Part shown: in pieces, positions 11,428-23,387 of the stretch
Position numbering within the stretch: the stretch's first letter is position 1
Layout of the letters: each line of letters begins with the position of its first letter
Origin: Garcia nutans
Lineage: Eukaryota > Streptophyta > Magnoliopsida > Malpighiales > Euphorbiaceae
DNA length: 64,000 nucleotides
Direction of reading: 5' to 3'
Assembly (NCBI GenBank): GCA_947685225.1
Contig: CANTUV010000022.1
Location: 7,482,501 to 7,546,500 of the forward strand
Translations under genes and position numbers: made by a program
Notes under the pieces: model-generated
Told to the model about the DNA's origin: nothing
Seen by the model: only the letters and a program-made list of their open reading frames with translations
Databases searched by the model: none

Positions 11428-14317
11428 TGATTATAAAATCATATTTTGCACATTATTTAATAATAATTTTAGTTATATTTTTATTATTAATAATTAAATT
11501 TGATGTGTTTTTGTTATGAAAGCTAGAATAATTATTATCTGGAAACTTAGCTCTACAAAACTTAGAGTTTTTTGAGGTAAATTGAGCAAAATATGATAAA
11601 AGGATGAAGGAAATGAAGATGCAAATTAAAAAGGAGGTAAGACAACTCATAACAGAGGGAAACCCAACTATATGAGCGTGGGAATTGAAGTCCACAATCT
11701 CGGATTTGAAATCAAAACTCTCTAAAATATAGAAGATGAAAAACTGAACATACAAAAGGCAATTGAAGTACGCAATCATGGCATCTAAAAATCATGTCCA
11801 TGGGATTGGTTTTGCTACTGCCTGATGAAAATTTTTTCGCTAGCTAATTAAAGTGTAATTATGCATGGTTCTGGGAGTCAAAGCCACGACCGTGGGATGC
11901 TTATAGCCGCTACATACTTCAATTCTATTCAAATTCGTGCCCAATATGGATTTCTATTCAAGAAATAAGTTCTAGAATCTACTAAATATATATTCCTAAA
12001 TATATTAGAAGTCTCTAAGTTTATTCTAAAATTATATTCCTAATCAGTTTCGGAATCTCTAAGCTCCTATAAAAGAAAAAGCCTCCTTCTCAAATTAATT
12101 ATCCAATCTTTATTGTAATTTTCTTTTCTATTCTCAAGATTTTTTTAGAGAGAGAAGAGGGCTTGAACTAAGGAAGATATTCAAGATTCAAGAGTTCCAT
12201 TCAATCTAAAAGAGTTCTCAAGTTTGATTTTTTTTCTTATTTCTCTAGTTTTCATGTCTTCAATTATTTTTATTTTTATTATTTCAAATATGTGCAACTA
12301 AAACCCTAATTAGGGTTAAACCCGTATTTTGATTTATCTATATTTTATTTAATTAAGTTTATTTTTTTATTATTTTGTTATCTTTGTGCTTAATGCAATA
12401 TTTATCTGGCCAGTAAATATTTGATTTGAGATGTTATTGTTAGGAAATCAAGGAAATCACTGCAAACAAAAACACGCAGCGGAAAAATTTTTTATCTCTG
12501 ATTTCCCACCAGGATCCATGCTGTTCGTTTAATTCGACGAAAGTGTACAAAGAACTAACCTGTTGATGATTCGAAATCACAGTTTGGAAGAGATGCCTCG
12601 ATCGCGAAACACCCTCTATCGCGTATCCACACGAATGCTACCGTCTGGAGTGCTAGCTCTCTGCAACGGCGAAGTCTGAAAAAATGTTTTCTCTAAAACG
12701 TATTAGGGTTTCAAAGTTTTCGTTCTCTTTTTATTTTCTAATGTTACCTATATGAAGACTTAACGTCTGGAGTGAATATAATCACTCCAGAATCCAATTC
12801 GAAATTGGATAAGGTAAGTCAAATTCAGAATCCAAATCTAATTAGGATTCTGAATATATTATCTAATAATATATATATATATATATAAACGAAAATAATA
12901 ATAATAATAATAATAAATATTAATATCTAATATTAATATTATTAATATTATATCCAGCCCAAAGTGCATTCTTGTGTGTGACCCGATAAGCCCATATTAA
13001 TTGGCAGTCAATTTAATCTCTATTAAACCAACAAGTCATAATTGGCCTCTAGCAAGGCGTTACAACTACCCAATTAATATAAGGAATGTCCAATTTGCCT
13101 AATAATAGTACATGCATTAATCCCTTTGTCACACGATATCTAGCTTGAACATAAGTCATGGTCAACGTCATACTTATATTGTCCAAACTTATGATTACTC
13201 AATCTCCAAGTAGACTGATAAAAACAAATGAAATTGATCACACTATCAATTCATTTGAGCATGGCCATGCATTTCACAGTCTCACTTATCGAGGGGCCCA
13301 AAAGATATCTCTCTCAAAGAGAGGGACAAATTATATCTTTATTGTTCATTATCCTCTACATAATTTCTATCATATATGATCATAACCTTTATTACTATCC
13401 AGTTACGAATAATGTTTGATCATGTCAAAATATAATAGTCCTTATATTGGAAACTATGACAATCTCAAGTCAAAGAATTAATACATAACTATCATGAGAT
13501 TTACTTATGACACTAACCCATGTAGTAATCTCATGATGGGTCTATCCAATACATTGTTCTCTAACAAGTATCTATGAAATTGATTTGTATCACTATACAC
13601 ATAACCATCTGATGATTATCAAATCAATGTTCATACTGGTTAAGAATTATTTTTTTTTATCTCTATAACAATAATAAACCAGGGACAAATATCAAAATTG
13701 TGTAACATGCAAACAAACAATAATGATAATAAAACCTCATTTATTAATAATGAATGTATAACATAAAGATCCAAATAAATGGCCTAGGGCACATACACTA
13801 ACAGTTATGTGATAGAGTGACAGTGGAAGCATAACATTAGTTCAATAAGATAGCAATCTTAAGTAGTTTTTGCTTAGAGATAAGGTTTTAAGAGGTTAAT
13901 TAAAAGATTCTCATAAAACTTAATGAATCAATTTAATTGTTTATAATCATGAGAGTAAACGTAAAAGGAGAATCCAGCCAATAATCAAGGTAGTCTAGTC
14001 CTAAATTTTTAAATTATAAGAGTTAAGTAAAAGTTTTAGTTTAATTAATTTAGTTTTCATAAATTTTAAATCAAACTTATTTTTCAAATAACAAATAATT
14101 TATGTTTGATACTTAGAATTATCCCTTCCTTATGGGATAATAGTTTGATACTTTGAATAATAGTTTAATAACAAATAATTATTTTTCAAATCAAATAATC
14201 AAACTTATGTTTGATACTTAGAATTATCTCTTCCTTATAGGAACGATACTCTACTCACTCTTGTATTACTTGTTGATGACACTATTCACTTGCAATCAGT
14301 ATAAGAGTAGCGCAATA
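11428..14317 (+). repeat. 5' LTR of the Athila-like element, split by a solo LTR
   Basis: The first kilobase (11428-12437) aligns along its length with 19204-20204. Shared landmarks include 'gatgcaaattaaaa', 'gcatgggaattgaagtcca', 'ccatgggattggttttg' and 'gtgcaactaaaaccct'. The LTR resumes at 13809 and ends near 14317 with the phrase 'aggaacgatactctactc' typical of Athila LTR ends. Without the 1371-bp solo LTR and its duplicated base set it would be about 1.5 kb. Confidence 0.8.
12438..13803. mobile_element. Solo LTR, probably copia, TSD GTTAT
   Basis: The sequence starts TGTTAGGAAATCAAGG, ends ATACACTAACA, and is flanked on both sides by GTTAT (12433-12437 and 13804-13808). It has no coding sequence and inserted inside the Athila 5' LTR. 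The terminal TGTTAG/CTAACA inverted repeat and the 'cacgcagcgga' phrase near 12472 are typical of long plant copia LTRs; the lineage is inferred. A solo LTR arises by recombination between the two LTRs of a full element. Confidence 0.88.
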
Positions 14318-14323
14318 AGTTTT

Positions 14324-14341
14324 TGGTGCTATTATTAGAGA
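14324..14341 (+). promoter_or_regulatory. Decayed primer-binding site of the Athila-like element
   Basis: The phrase 'agtttttggtgctattatt' matches the conserved Athila context in which the LTR end is followed by a TTTTTGGCGCCGTTGCC-like site. Every visible change in the core is a C-to-T or G-to-A transition, as expected from methyl-cytosine decay. Confidence 0.7.
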
Positions 14342-14975
14342 AGGTGACAATTTAAGTATCAATAATATTAAATTATTGTTAATTCTGATTTTTTTTTTAT
14401 TTTTTTACTTTGATTTGTTTTTCTTTTTCTTTTTCCTTCAGGTTTAAGATTACATGTGTAAAAACCCTGATACTAAACTTGAAGCATATAATTTTCAAAT
14501 TGAAAAGTTTTGTCACAAGCAAAACATGGAAAGAAAAGAAAGATAAAGAAAGGAAAAAGATAAAAGAACTTCAGCTGAAACTTTTGAAGAAAAAGAAGAA
14601 GAATGAGTGAATTCATCTGAAGAAACATGGAAGACAATGCGGCATGAATGATTCTTAAGGATTAAGACTTACTTAAGGATTTAGCTTTACAATCCACAAA
14701 ATCAAGGTCTAGCATCACAAAACCACCAGTTCAAGCCAAAACCTTTGATTTCAAGCCTGCACTTATTAATATAATCCAATAATTTGTATTCCATGTCTTG
14801 AATAATGATGACGCTTATGCCCACATCTCCAACTTTTTAGAGATATGAGACACTTTCAAAATTAATGACATTACTGATGATGCCATTTGACTTAGACTTT
14901 TCCAATCTCTTCAAAAGACAAAGCTAAAGAGTAGCTTAACTTTAAGGCATTGAGCACATTCACTACTTGGGTAAG

Positions 14976-15469
14976 TTTGAGGATCACCTAATAACGCGAG
15001 GGAGAATTTGTTCCTTGAACAGATCTTTCAAAAAATTCATCTATCTGATTGATGAGTCATAAAAAAATTCATAATTCATGTAGTTATTAAGGCTATAAGA
15101 AGGAATGACCGAATTGAATTCATAAATTTACCTAAGTCAGGTTATGGATTGATAAAGAATTTTTTTTCTTTAAAATCTATTAGAAATTAAAAGGGACAGT
15201 GTATGAAAAATCAAATCATACATAAATGGTAGAAGCTTCAAAGGCCTTAAAAATGATATGAGGTATTCAAAAATGATTGAAATAGTTAAAAAGGAGGATT
15301 ATAATGATTATAGCCCTTGGTAAATTTACCAAAGAAGAAAATGATTCCTAAGAACATATTCGTCCTTTTTACTTTAATTAAATACTTTAAATTAAAATTT
15401 TAAATTACTTTAAATTAAAAATTAATTAAGATTAAGAGGTCATCCAATTACATGTGATTTGTTAATAAA
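14976..15469. other. Unassigned segment between gag and the plastid insert
   Basis: This stretch interrupts gag and leads into the rps2 copy. It has short peptide-like fragments (for example around 15095-15180) that could be further decayed plastid DNA, but I cannot tie them to a named plastid gene. It may have arrived with the rps2 fragment or separately. Confidence 0.4.
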
Positions 15470-16318
15470 GAAAATAAGGAATAGAAAGAAATTAACCGCT
15501 TGGATCATATATCAACGACCAATCTCTGGGAAAGGAGAAAGTTCTATCGGAATAATTATTTATTTCAAGGTACCCATTCTCTCTTTTTTCTTTGAAAAAA
15601 AATAAAAAGAGAGAGAGGGAGTGTGGGGAGAAATGATAAGAAGATATTGAAAAATTAATTTGGAAGAGATGATGAAAGCAGGAGTTCATTTTGGTCATGG
15701 TACTAGAAAATAGAATCCAAGAATGGCACCTTACATCTCTGCAAAACGTAAAGGTATTCATATCACTAACCTTACTAGAAGTGCTCATTTTTTTTTTATC
15801 AGAAGCTTGTGATTTAGTTTTTTTTATATCAAGTAAGAGAAAACAATTCTTAACTATTGGTACCAAAAATAAAGCAGCGGATTCAAGATTGTGGGCTGCA
15901 ATAAGGGCTCAGAGTCATTATGTTAATAAAAAATGGCTTAGTAGTATTTTAACCAATTGGCCACTATATAAACTAGACTTCAAAAGTTTAAGGACTTAAG
16001 AATGGAACAAAAAATAGGTAGACTCAATTGTCTTCCTAAAGGAGATGCAAAGCAATTGAAGAGATAGTTATCTCACTTGCAAACATATTTGGGCGGAATT
16101 TAATATATAACAGGGTTACTGGATATTGTAATAATCGTTGATCAGTAAGAAGAACATACAGCTCTTTAGGAATATATCATTTTAGAAATTCTAATGATCT
16201 ATTTAATTGATACAAACTGTGACCCGGATCTCACAAATATTTTGATTCCAACAAATGATGTCACTATAGCTTCAATCCGATTAATTCTTAATAAATTAGT
16301 ATTTGTAATTTGTGAGAT
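15470..16318 (+). pseudogene. rps2: Plastid DNA insertion (NUPT) with decayed rps2
   Basis: From the ATG at 15633 the frame reads like chloroplast ribosomal protein S2: MMKAGVHFGHGTRK, then PRMAPYISAKRKGIHITNLT, SEACDLVF, GTKNKAADS, HYVNKKWL, and near the end DTNCDPDLTNI and SIRLILNKLVF. It includes the strongly conserved S2 core. Two Trp codons have become stops by G-to-A changes (codon 6 and the W after GTRK). A T-run near 15790 shifts the frame. About 160 bp of plastid-like leader precedes it, and the plastid-like sequence ends near 16318 inside rps2. It is a nuclear copy inserted in transposon gag, not a working plastid gene. Confidence 0.92.
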
Positions 16319-17870
16319 AATTGGCCTTAGATTTTCTAGCAAAATGCTTCCTACTTGCAAAAACTACAAGCTGAGAAATAATATTACAAGCTTCATACAA
16401 TATGATGGAGTGAGCCTCTATGAGGCTTCAGAAAGGTTTAAGAATCTACAATGGAAGTTTCCTCACCATGAAGTATCTGATTGGCTCTTGATACAGATTT
16501 TCCATAATGGGTTACATCCATTTATCAAAAGTACAATAAAGTCCATGTAGATGCTCATGAGCTAATTGAAGAGATGGCCGCAAACAACTACCATTGGTCA
16601 TCCAAAAGAAGTATTCCTAAAAGAGTAGTTGGTCTATATAAAGTTGATAGTTTATCCTTACTTTTAGCTAAGGTAGATGATATTGCCAAGAAATTAGAAC
16701 ACATCAACTTTGCTTCTTCTGAATGTCAAATAATGGAATGAGTACAGTTTATGGGCAATTAAAGCAACCCTCAAAATCTTTGTTATGGTAACACCTATAA
16801 CTCAAACTGGGAAAATCATTCAAACTTATCATGGGAAATCAAAATAATCAAAAGGTAGGTCATATCATCCTTTATTCTTGAGAAACCAAAATCAAAGCCA
16901 ATCTCATCAACAAAAGAGTAAACCATCTTATGAATTGGCTTTAGAGAAATTTATTAGGGTTACTTTTGAAAGGTTTGACAAGCTAGAAAACCAATACGAG
17001 AAGCTTGAATCATGAATAGAGTATATTGTAATCCAAAATAGGAACATGGAAATTCAAGTTAGTCAACTAGCAAGTTCTCTTAATAATCATCCTAAAAGAG
17101 CACTTTTGAGCCAATCAAAAATCATTCTAAGAGAATATTATAATGCTATCTTCTTATGAAGTCAAATGCAACTTGAAGATTTCCCAAAGAAGACCCCAGA
17201 CTCAAAAATTTTTGCTTCTTCTGAACATAAGATCAACCAAAGTGAAGTTGAAAAAAAGGAGAAAATTTTTAAGCAAGAGATAAAATTTTATGTGCTATCG
17301 ATTCCCTTTCCTTAAATAATAAAGAAAAAGATAGAAAAGGATGCAAAAATTGCACTTATTGAGGAATGCAGTATTGTTATTCAAAGTAAGTTCCCCTCTA
17401 AACTCAAGGATCTAGGGATCTTTTCTATTCCATCTAAACTTGGTGAATTTAATTATTCAAAATGCTTTATGTAATCTAGGTGCTAGCATTATTCTAATAT
17501 CTTCTTCAATTTACTAGAAATTAAGATTCATAGAAATGTAGCCCACAAGGATAACATTACAACTTACAAATAGATTTATCAAAGGCCCTATGGGGATTGT
17601 AAAATATGCACTTGTTAAAGTGGACAAATTCTACATTCCTATGGATTTCATAATTTTGGACATGGATGAGGATGTAGAAATACCAATAATATTGGGAAGA
17701 CCCCTTTTAGCTATGATGGACTAATGATCAAAGTAAAGAAAGGCAAGCTCATTTTAAAGGTGGGAGATGATCAACTTGAATTTAACACCAAAAAGATAAT
17801 AAGGAACCCTACTTTAACAAATGATTGTTTTCAAGTGGAATCAATTAATGAATTGGTTTAAGAAGACTTA

Positions 17871-19189
17871 AAGAGAAGAGATCCACTAGAATCTAGCTAG
17901 TTCAAAACTCTACACCAAAAGATCAAAACACTGAAGTAACTACTTTGGTCACGACTTTAAAGGCAATCCTATAAACACCATTTAAAAGGTATAAGGAGCT
18001 CAGGAAATATAATTTCAAGCCAAAAATAGCAAGCAACATCATGGGCAAGGAAGTGATTTGTGATCTTCCACCTCGAGGACTAAAAGCTATAGTCAAGCTA
18101 AATATTATAAATTAGCTCTTATTGTGAGGAAACCTAATATTTTATTCTAATTTTTATTTTTATTGTTATTGTTATTTAAGGTTAAAATTGGATTGATGAA
18201 GAACTCTTAGATAAACTTTTCTTACAAAGAGGCAAAATTAATTCAACAATGGACATACATAACTCTCCACCGCACAATGTCTAAACCACTAAGGATAGTG
18301 GCAAGCTTTAAGTAAGCATATATCTAAATCATCTTTCTCCCTACTTAGTAATTAATATATATTTGAACATTGCCTCTAGTTATCTCTTTTGAGCCAAATT
18401 GAATATTTTTAGCTTGCTGTCCTTTTATTAAAGTAACTCTAATTTATTGAGGTTGATTATCTTTTAAAATATTTTCTCATTATAAAATATATATTTACAA
18501 GGTCAATTGAAGTTAGGGAGTGAACTAAAAAAAATACAATAACTCATGCAAATAAACCTAAAAAATACAATAGCTCCTGCAAATAAACCTAAAAAAAGAC
18601 AATAGCTCATGCAAATCAACCTCCTAAATAAAGTGTAACGTTTGCGAGAAAATAAATTTTAAAAATAATAAAAAAGAAAAAAAAGTGAAAATAAGCCCCC
18701 TTAAATAAAGTATGTCAAAGCAAAGAAAGGCAAGCCAAATTAAGAAGAAGCCAAGTAAGTATCTCTCAAACAATATAAAGAAAGAGTTGCAGTTAAGAAA
18801 CTTATAGTTGGAAGATATTCAAATGATGAAAGAAGTGTCACTTTGGCCTTAACCCTTTTAAACCACATTACAAGCTTTAAAAATATTTTTGATTTTTCTT
18901 GAGTTAATAAGTCTATTAGTGGAGAAGTTAATTGCTTAAACATGCATACGAGAATATGCAAGTTCTTTTGAACACCATTAAAATCTTTAGGGGGCATTTG
19001 TCTATCTAAAGTGTAATAATTGGTTACAATTAACTAAAATTCTTAAAGTAATTTATAGTTATATAACTTGGTTTAGTCTTGAATTTTGAAATTTTGATTA
19101 TTTAAATTTTGTATATCAAAATTATGAGAATTGATGAGGCATATTGTCAGGAGATTATTCTTATTGCTCGAGGACAAGCAATGATTTTA
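17871..19189 (+). other. Athila-like 3' internal region, non-coding
   Basis: This AT-rich region lies between protease and the polypurine tract. RT, RNase H, integrase and env-like sequence are not recognisable. A unit of about 37 bp containing 'gcaaataaacctaaaaaa' is repeated about three times at 18540-18625. Confidence 0.6.
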
Positions 19190-20204
19190 GTTTTGGGGAA
19201 GTTTGATAAAGCCACATTTTGATTATTATTTAGTAATTATTTTAGTTATATTTTTATTACCATCAATTAAATTTGAAGTGCTTTTGTTATAAATGCTAGA
19301 ATAATTATTATCTTAAAACTTGGCTTTATAAAACTTGAGTGTTTTTTATGCAAATTGAGCAAAGGATGATAAAAGATTAAGGAATTAAAGATGCAAATTA
19401 AAAAAAAGAGGCAAGACAACTCATAACATGAGCAAATCTAACTACACGAGCATGGGAATTGAAGTCCATGGTCTTGATCTTGAAATCAAGACTGTTCAAA
19501 AGAGAAAAGATAAAAAAACTGAAGATCCAAAAGGTAGTTGAAATACGCAGTCATGGCATCTGAAAAACCATGCCTATGGGATTGGTTTTGATACTGCTTG
19601 ATTCTTGATGAAGAATTTTTCATTAGCCCATTAAGTTGTAATTTTTCTTGGTTATAGGAGTCAAAGCCATGACCGTGGGACACTTATGGCAGCTATAGAC
19701 TTTAATTTTGTTTAAATTAATGCTTAATATGGATTCCTATTTAAGAAAGAAGTTTCAAAATCTGCCAAAGATATATTCCTAAATAGATTAGAAGTCTCCA
19801 AGTTCATCTTGAAATTCAATTCCTAATCAGTTTAGGAATCTCCAAGCACCTATAAGAGCACAAGCCTCCTTCTCAAATTAATCATCCAATCTTCATTGTA
19901 ATTTTCTTTTATGTTCTTAAGATTTCTTTAGAGAGAAAGAAGACTAGGTCTACGGAAGAGATTTAAGAGTTCCATTCAATCCAAAGGAGTTCTCAAGTTT
20001 GATTTTTTCTTATTTCTCTAGTTTTCATGCCTTAAATTATTTTCCTTAGTTCTTTTATTTTTATTGTTTCAAATATGTGCAACTAAAACCCTATTAGGGT
20101 TAAACCCTTATTTTAACTTATCTATAGAATAATTCATGATTATTCAATTCAATTAAGTTTATCCTTTTGATTATTTTATTATCTTGTGATTAATGCAATA
20201 TGAT
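19190..20204 (+). repeat. Polypurine tract and truncated 3' LTR of the Athila-like element
   Basis: TTTTGGGGAAGT just before 19204 is the polypurine tract. The LTR then runs TGATAAAGCC... and aligns with 11428-12437. It breaks off near 20204 inside a region that continues in the 5' LTR, and copia gag sequence follows directly. The junction is a deletion or rearrangement point. Confidence 0.8.
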
Positions 20205-20365
20205 GCTTTGAGCAATTGAATATGGCAATGAGTGTATCAACCAGGATAACATTATAATATTGCATCTCTGCCAAGTTAAGAATGTAGCATCTAAAGAATT
20301 AGGAATTCTAATCAGACCATCAACAAACACCAATTTGTTCTTAGATAATAAAGCCATTTTCATAA
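20205..20365 (-). pseudogene. Copia II gag, second fragment
   Basis: Minus-strand translation gives MKMALLSKNKLVFVDG, followed by a TFLTWQRCNIIMLSWLI-type segment and LPYSIAQSI. This is the conserved N-terminal gag domain of copia elements (the 'sRAM..AL.aKNK..FVdGs... W.RCN.mv.sWi.nS' pattern). It continues directly from the fragment at 27690-27527 once the gypsy insertion is removed. Confidence 0.85.
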
Positions 20366-21960
20366 ATTGCAGAAATTTTTATCTTCACTCTCAGTGGAAT
20401 GGTTCTTGCGACTTTGATACTTTTAGGCTCTAGACCTTAAAGAACATGGGCTTAAGTCCGAAGAGTAGGATTCACCACTCAAATAGGCTAGGAAGAAAAT
20501 AGAATGGTTGGATGACTCAAATTCTAAAGAATCCTTAACCCCTGCAAGGTTAGAAAAGTTGGGTACGAATGGGGAAGGTGAAAAATAGCCTAACACACCT
20601 AAAACACCTTATTCATTGGAACCGGCCTTCTTTTTAGGTCTAAATATTGTTAAATTTTTATATTATTATAATATTATCCATATTACAAGCAATATATTAA
20701 ACAAAAGTCCATCCATAAAATAAATAATCTGAAGGACAAGAAAATATAAAATAATAAATGGATATCTATATAAGGTGGAAATATGCCCTTACAGCGCCCA
20801 ACAGTTCATAAAAATGAGCACCTACATAAAGTACAAACGTGCCCTTACAAATGTCACAAAAAATAAAAAGAAACAACTTAAATAAGCTAAGACACCTACT
20901 ATGGATAAAAACATGTCTTTTACAAGTCCTTAAAATAAGACATCCAAAGGAGAAATAATAAGAAACATAATACATATATACATTTTTTTTAATAATTAAC
21001 ATAAGTAAATATAAAAAACCAAACATATTCATAATGTGGCATCCAAACTTCAAAAAGTGAGATGAATAATTATTTTTTGCTCGCTTTTAAAATAGTGTGT
21101 AAATTAATTTTAAAAACACAATATTAATTTAAATCCAAATTTGAAAGATAGTTATTTAAAGATTTGCTATAGGTCATAGTGAATTTGCTATGGGTACTAT
21201 TTAGCCTTTTAAGTACGGATTAAAATTACTATTTAACACAATTCTATTTATTAATCTTCTAAACAAGTTTTATGTTGACACTTAAACAACCATAAAATAT
21301 ATCTAATGTATCAAAATTATTCATTAAACTATGTTAGAATTAATAGTCAAAACACCTATTTAGGGTTTTATTTGTAATTAACTAAACAAATCAAGATAAC
21401 ATAACAAAAAAAAATGAATCTACGAAATTTTAGAATAAACAAAGATGATAATCCATCGAGTTGAATGAACAAAAATTTTGAAGATCACACCAACGTTATT
21501 GGTTTCACCAAATAACAATGTTAAGCTAAGCCTTATTTGAATAACACAATTCCTTATAGAAATTGGTGTGAAAATCTGCTTGATGGTCCTAAGGTACGTT
21601 TGGATCAATTGTGTTTTGGGTTGAACAATATTGTTCAAGGGTTTGCTTATGTGTTTGCTTTCTGCCTCCTTTTTTATTATGGGTTCCCCTTTTCTTATTC
21701 ATTTTAATCCCTTTATATATGAGGTATTAGAGTTAATCAGGTCATTAAGACCTGATTTAGCTAGGAAATTTAATTGTTATCTTAAAAAAATCTGAAATTC
21801 CACGTGTATTAGGAGAAATTAAAATAGTGGGACATATAACCATAGCTCATGGCGAATTGGCCATGAGCCATGGCCAATTCACTATAGGCATGTGGGAATG
21901 GCTAGCCTAAGACTATGACTTTCCCAATTCTAAAAATTAATTCTTCTTTATTGGTTCAAT
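20366..21960 (-). repeat. 3' LTR of Tat I (start missing)
   Basis: The LTR aligns with 25884-27526 across its length. Shared landmarks include 'ggaatggttcttgcgacttt'-like and 'cattggaaccggc'-like phrases near 20400-20625, and the 'gctatagg' and 'gccatgagcc' blocks. In minus orientation the first tens of bases (TGTAGACCC in the other copies) and the polypurine tract are lost near 21930-21970, where gag sequence begins. Confidence 0.8.
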
Positions 21961-21984
21961 TGTGTCATTTACCTCAACATATTT

Positions 21985-22960
21985 TTGTTCCCTTGACTTT
22001 GTCCACCATACTGATAATCACTTTTATTGCTCTTTTTTTCATAGTATTTGTTCTTTTTTCTCTCCCATTCTTTTAATTGATGACCTACTTATAAAAGATC
22101 TTTGAAATCTCTTATAAAGGTCTGAGCCATCCTTTCTTGGAGGTAGGGCAGAGTGCCCCTGGTTATGATTCATAGTTGGTTTGAGTCATCTGGTCTTTTT
22201 TTTAGAAGAGCTATCACATTCCTCCATCTCCTTGTATAGTCAAAAAAGCTTTCATTCTGTCTCTGCTTGATAGACTTAACCTCTATCAAGGGTACTTCCA
22301 GCTCAATGTTGTACCCATATTATTGGATGAAAGTTTTATATAACAAATCTCATTCTTTTTGAGTACTCTCCTCTAAAGTATTGAACCAATTTTACACCAT
22401 AAGAACTAAAGAGAGCATAAAAACCTTAGTGTTTGAGGCATAATGCATGGCAATAATGTACTGCTTAACATATAATTGAGGATTTACTATACTATTATAC
22501 TTAACAAAAGTAAAAATTTTGAACTTGTGTGAGAGATTCTCGTCCTCTTTAAAAAAGCTTATCAACTTTTGAGGCCTTTTTGACTTTCAGTCTCTTTTCA
22601 AGCTTCTTTTCTAGGTCAACAATGAGCTTTTCCATATTATCATGCTCTATTTTTACTGCCATCTTCTTCTCTTTCTTCTTTTCTTATTGGTCTTGGAAGC
22701 ACATGTCCTAGTCATCATCACCAATCACCACCTTTTCTTCATCAAAGGCTACCTCCACTACCTTAGTCTTTCCTTTGTCTTTCTGCTTCTTGGAACTGAC
22801 AAATATCCCAGCAGTGTTATTTTTTTAGTAGTATAGCTAATTGACTTCTCACGGTCTCAATTAGGGCTTCCTTTAATTCTTCCATCTTGGATGTGAGGGC
22901 TTCATTCACCAGGTTCTAAACTTGCTCAAGATCCATTACTTTATGTAAAGTTGACTGAAT
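21985..22960 (-). pseudogene. Tat/Ogre-type gag remnant
   Basis: Minus-strand fragments read HKFKIFTFVKYNSIVNPQLY, then YGYNIELEVPLIEVKSIKQ, QNESFFDYTRRWR, LKKRPDDSNQ, TLPYLQERM and a basic C-terminal segment. These match the gypsy Tat/Ogre gag order (P-F-KYdG--dP--Hl, FI-QY-yN-e--v---L---KQ, E-f-dy--RWR). An N-terminal coiled-coil-like stretch, LNEALTSKMEELKEALIET in character, lies near 22860-22930. Frameshifts and stops are frequent. Confidence 0.78.
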
Positions 22961-23387
22961 CTTCACTGAACTCTAAATCATTGATGTAGGTAGGGTTATC
23001 ATATGATCTTGGATTATTATACTCTAGGTTTGTGAGCTAAAAAGATCAATATGATGCAATGTGTGTATGTACATGTAAACAAACAAACAAGGTCACGACA
23101 TTTCTTCCAACTTTATTTCTTCCCAGACATAAGTAGCGAATCTCTTTCCTTAGGTGTTATGTTTAGCAAAATATCAACAGAGGATATTTTTTATTTTCAA
23201 AAGAATCACTCAGGCAGAGAAACCAATAGTCGTGTTTTTAAAACAAAAGTTAGTCTATGATAATCGCCACTAATTAAGCCTTAATCCTTTAGATCCACTA
23301 GAAAATTTTAGTAGCATATATGCCATATTTTAGATTAAAACTAAATCAATAGGTTTATTATAAATAGATTTCTCATTTAGAAAGCCA

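Larger units (their letters stand above)
14627..17870 (+). pseudogene. Athila-like gag and protease remnants
   Basis: The gag N-terminus starts at 14627 and runs, with stops, to about 14975. After the plastid insertion gag resumes at about 16320, with YDGVSLYEASERFKNLQ and FPHHEVSDWLL followed by an L-x-EMAAN-like segment and a coiled-coil region; this is the standard Athila gag pattern. Protease follows near 17440-17720 with LGAS, then DFIILDMDEDVEIPIILGRP. The catalytic residue is Asn (NLGAS) instead of Asp, a single G-to-A change. Stops and shifts are numerous. Gag would form virus-like particles and protease would mature it; neither can be made. Confidence 0.82.
11428..20204 (+). mobile_element. 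Athila-like gypsy element, pol deleted, with nested insertions
   Basis: A 5' LTR (from 11428), a primer-binding site (14324), gag and protease remnants, a polypurine tract (19190) and a truncated 3' LTR (19204-20204) are in order. No reverse transcriptase, RNase H or integrase sequence is seen between protease (about 17830) and the polypurine tract, so this is an internally deleted, non-autonomous copy. It has received a solo LTR (12438-13803) and a plastid DNA insertion (about 15470-16318). The 3' LTR stops abruptly at 20204, where copia gag sequence begins, so its outer end and TSD are lost. Confidence 0.82.

Noticed and set aside
15492..15999. Functional nuclear rps2 gene
   Set aside because: Two Trp codons are stops, the frame shifts in a T-run, and the copy breaks off before the usual C-terminus.
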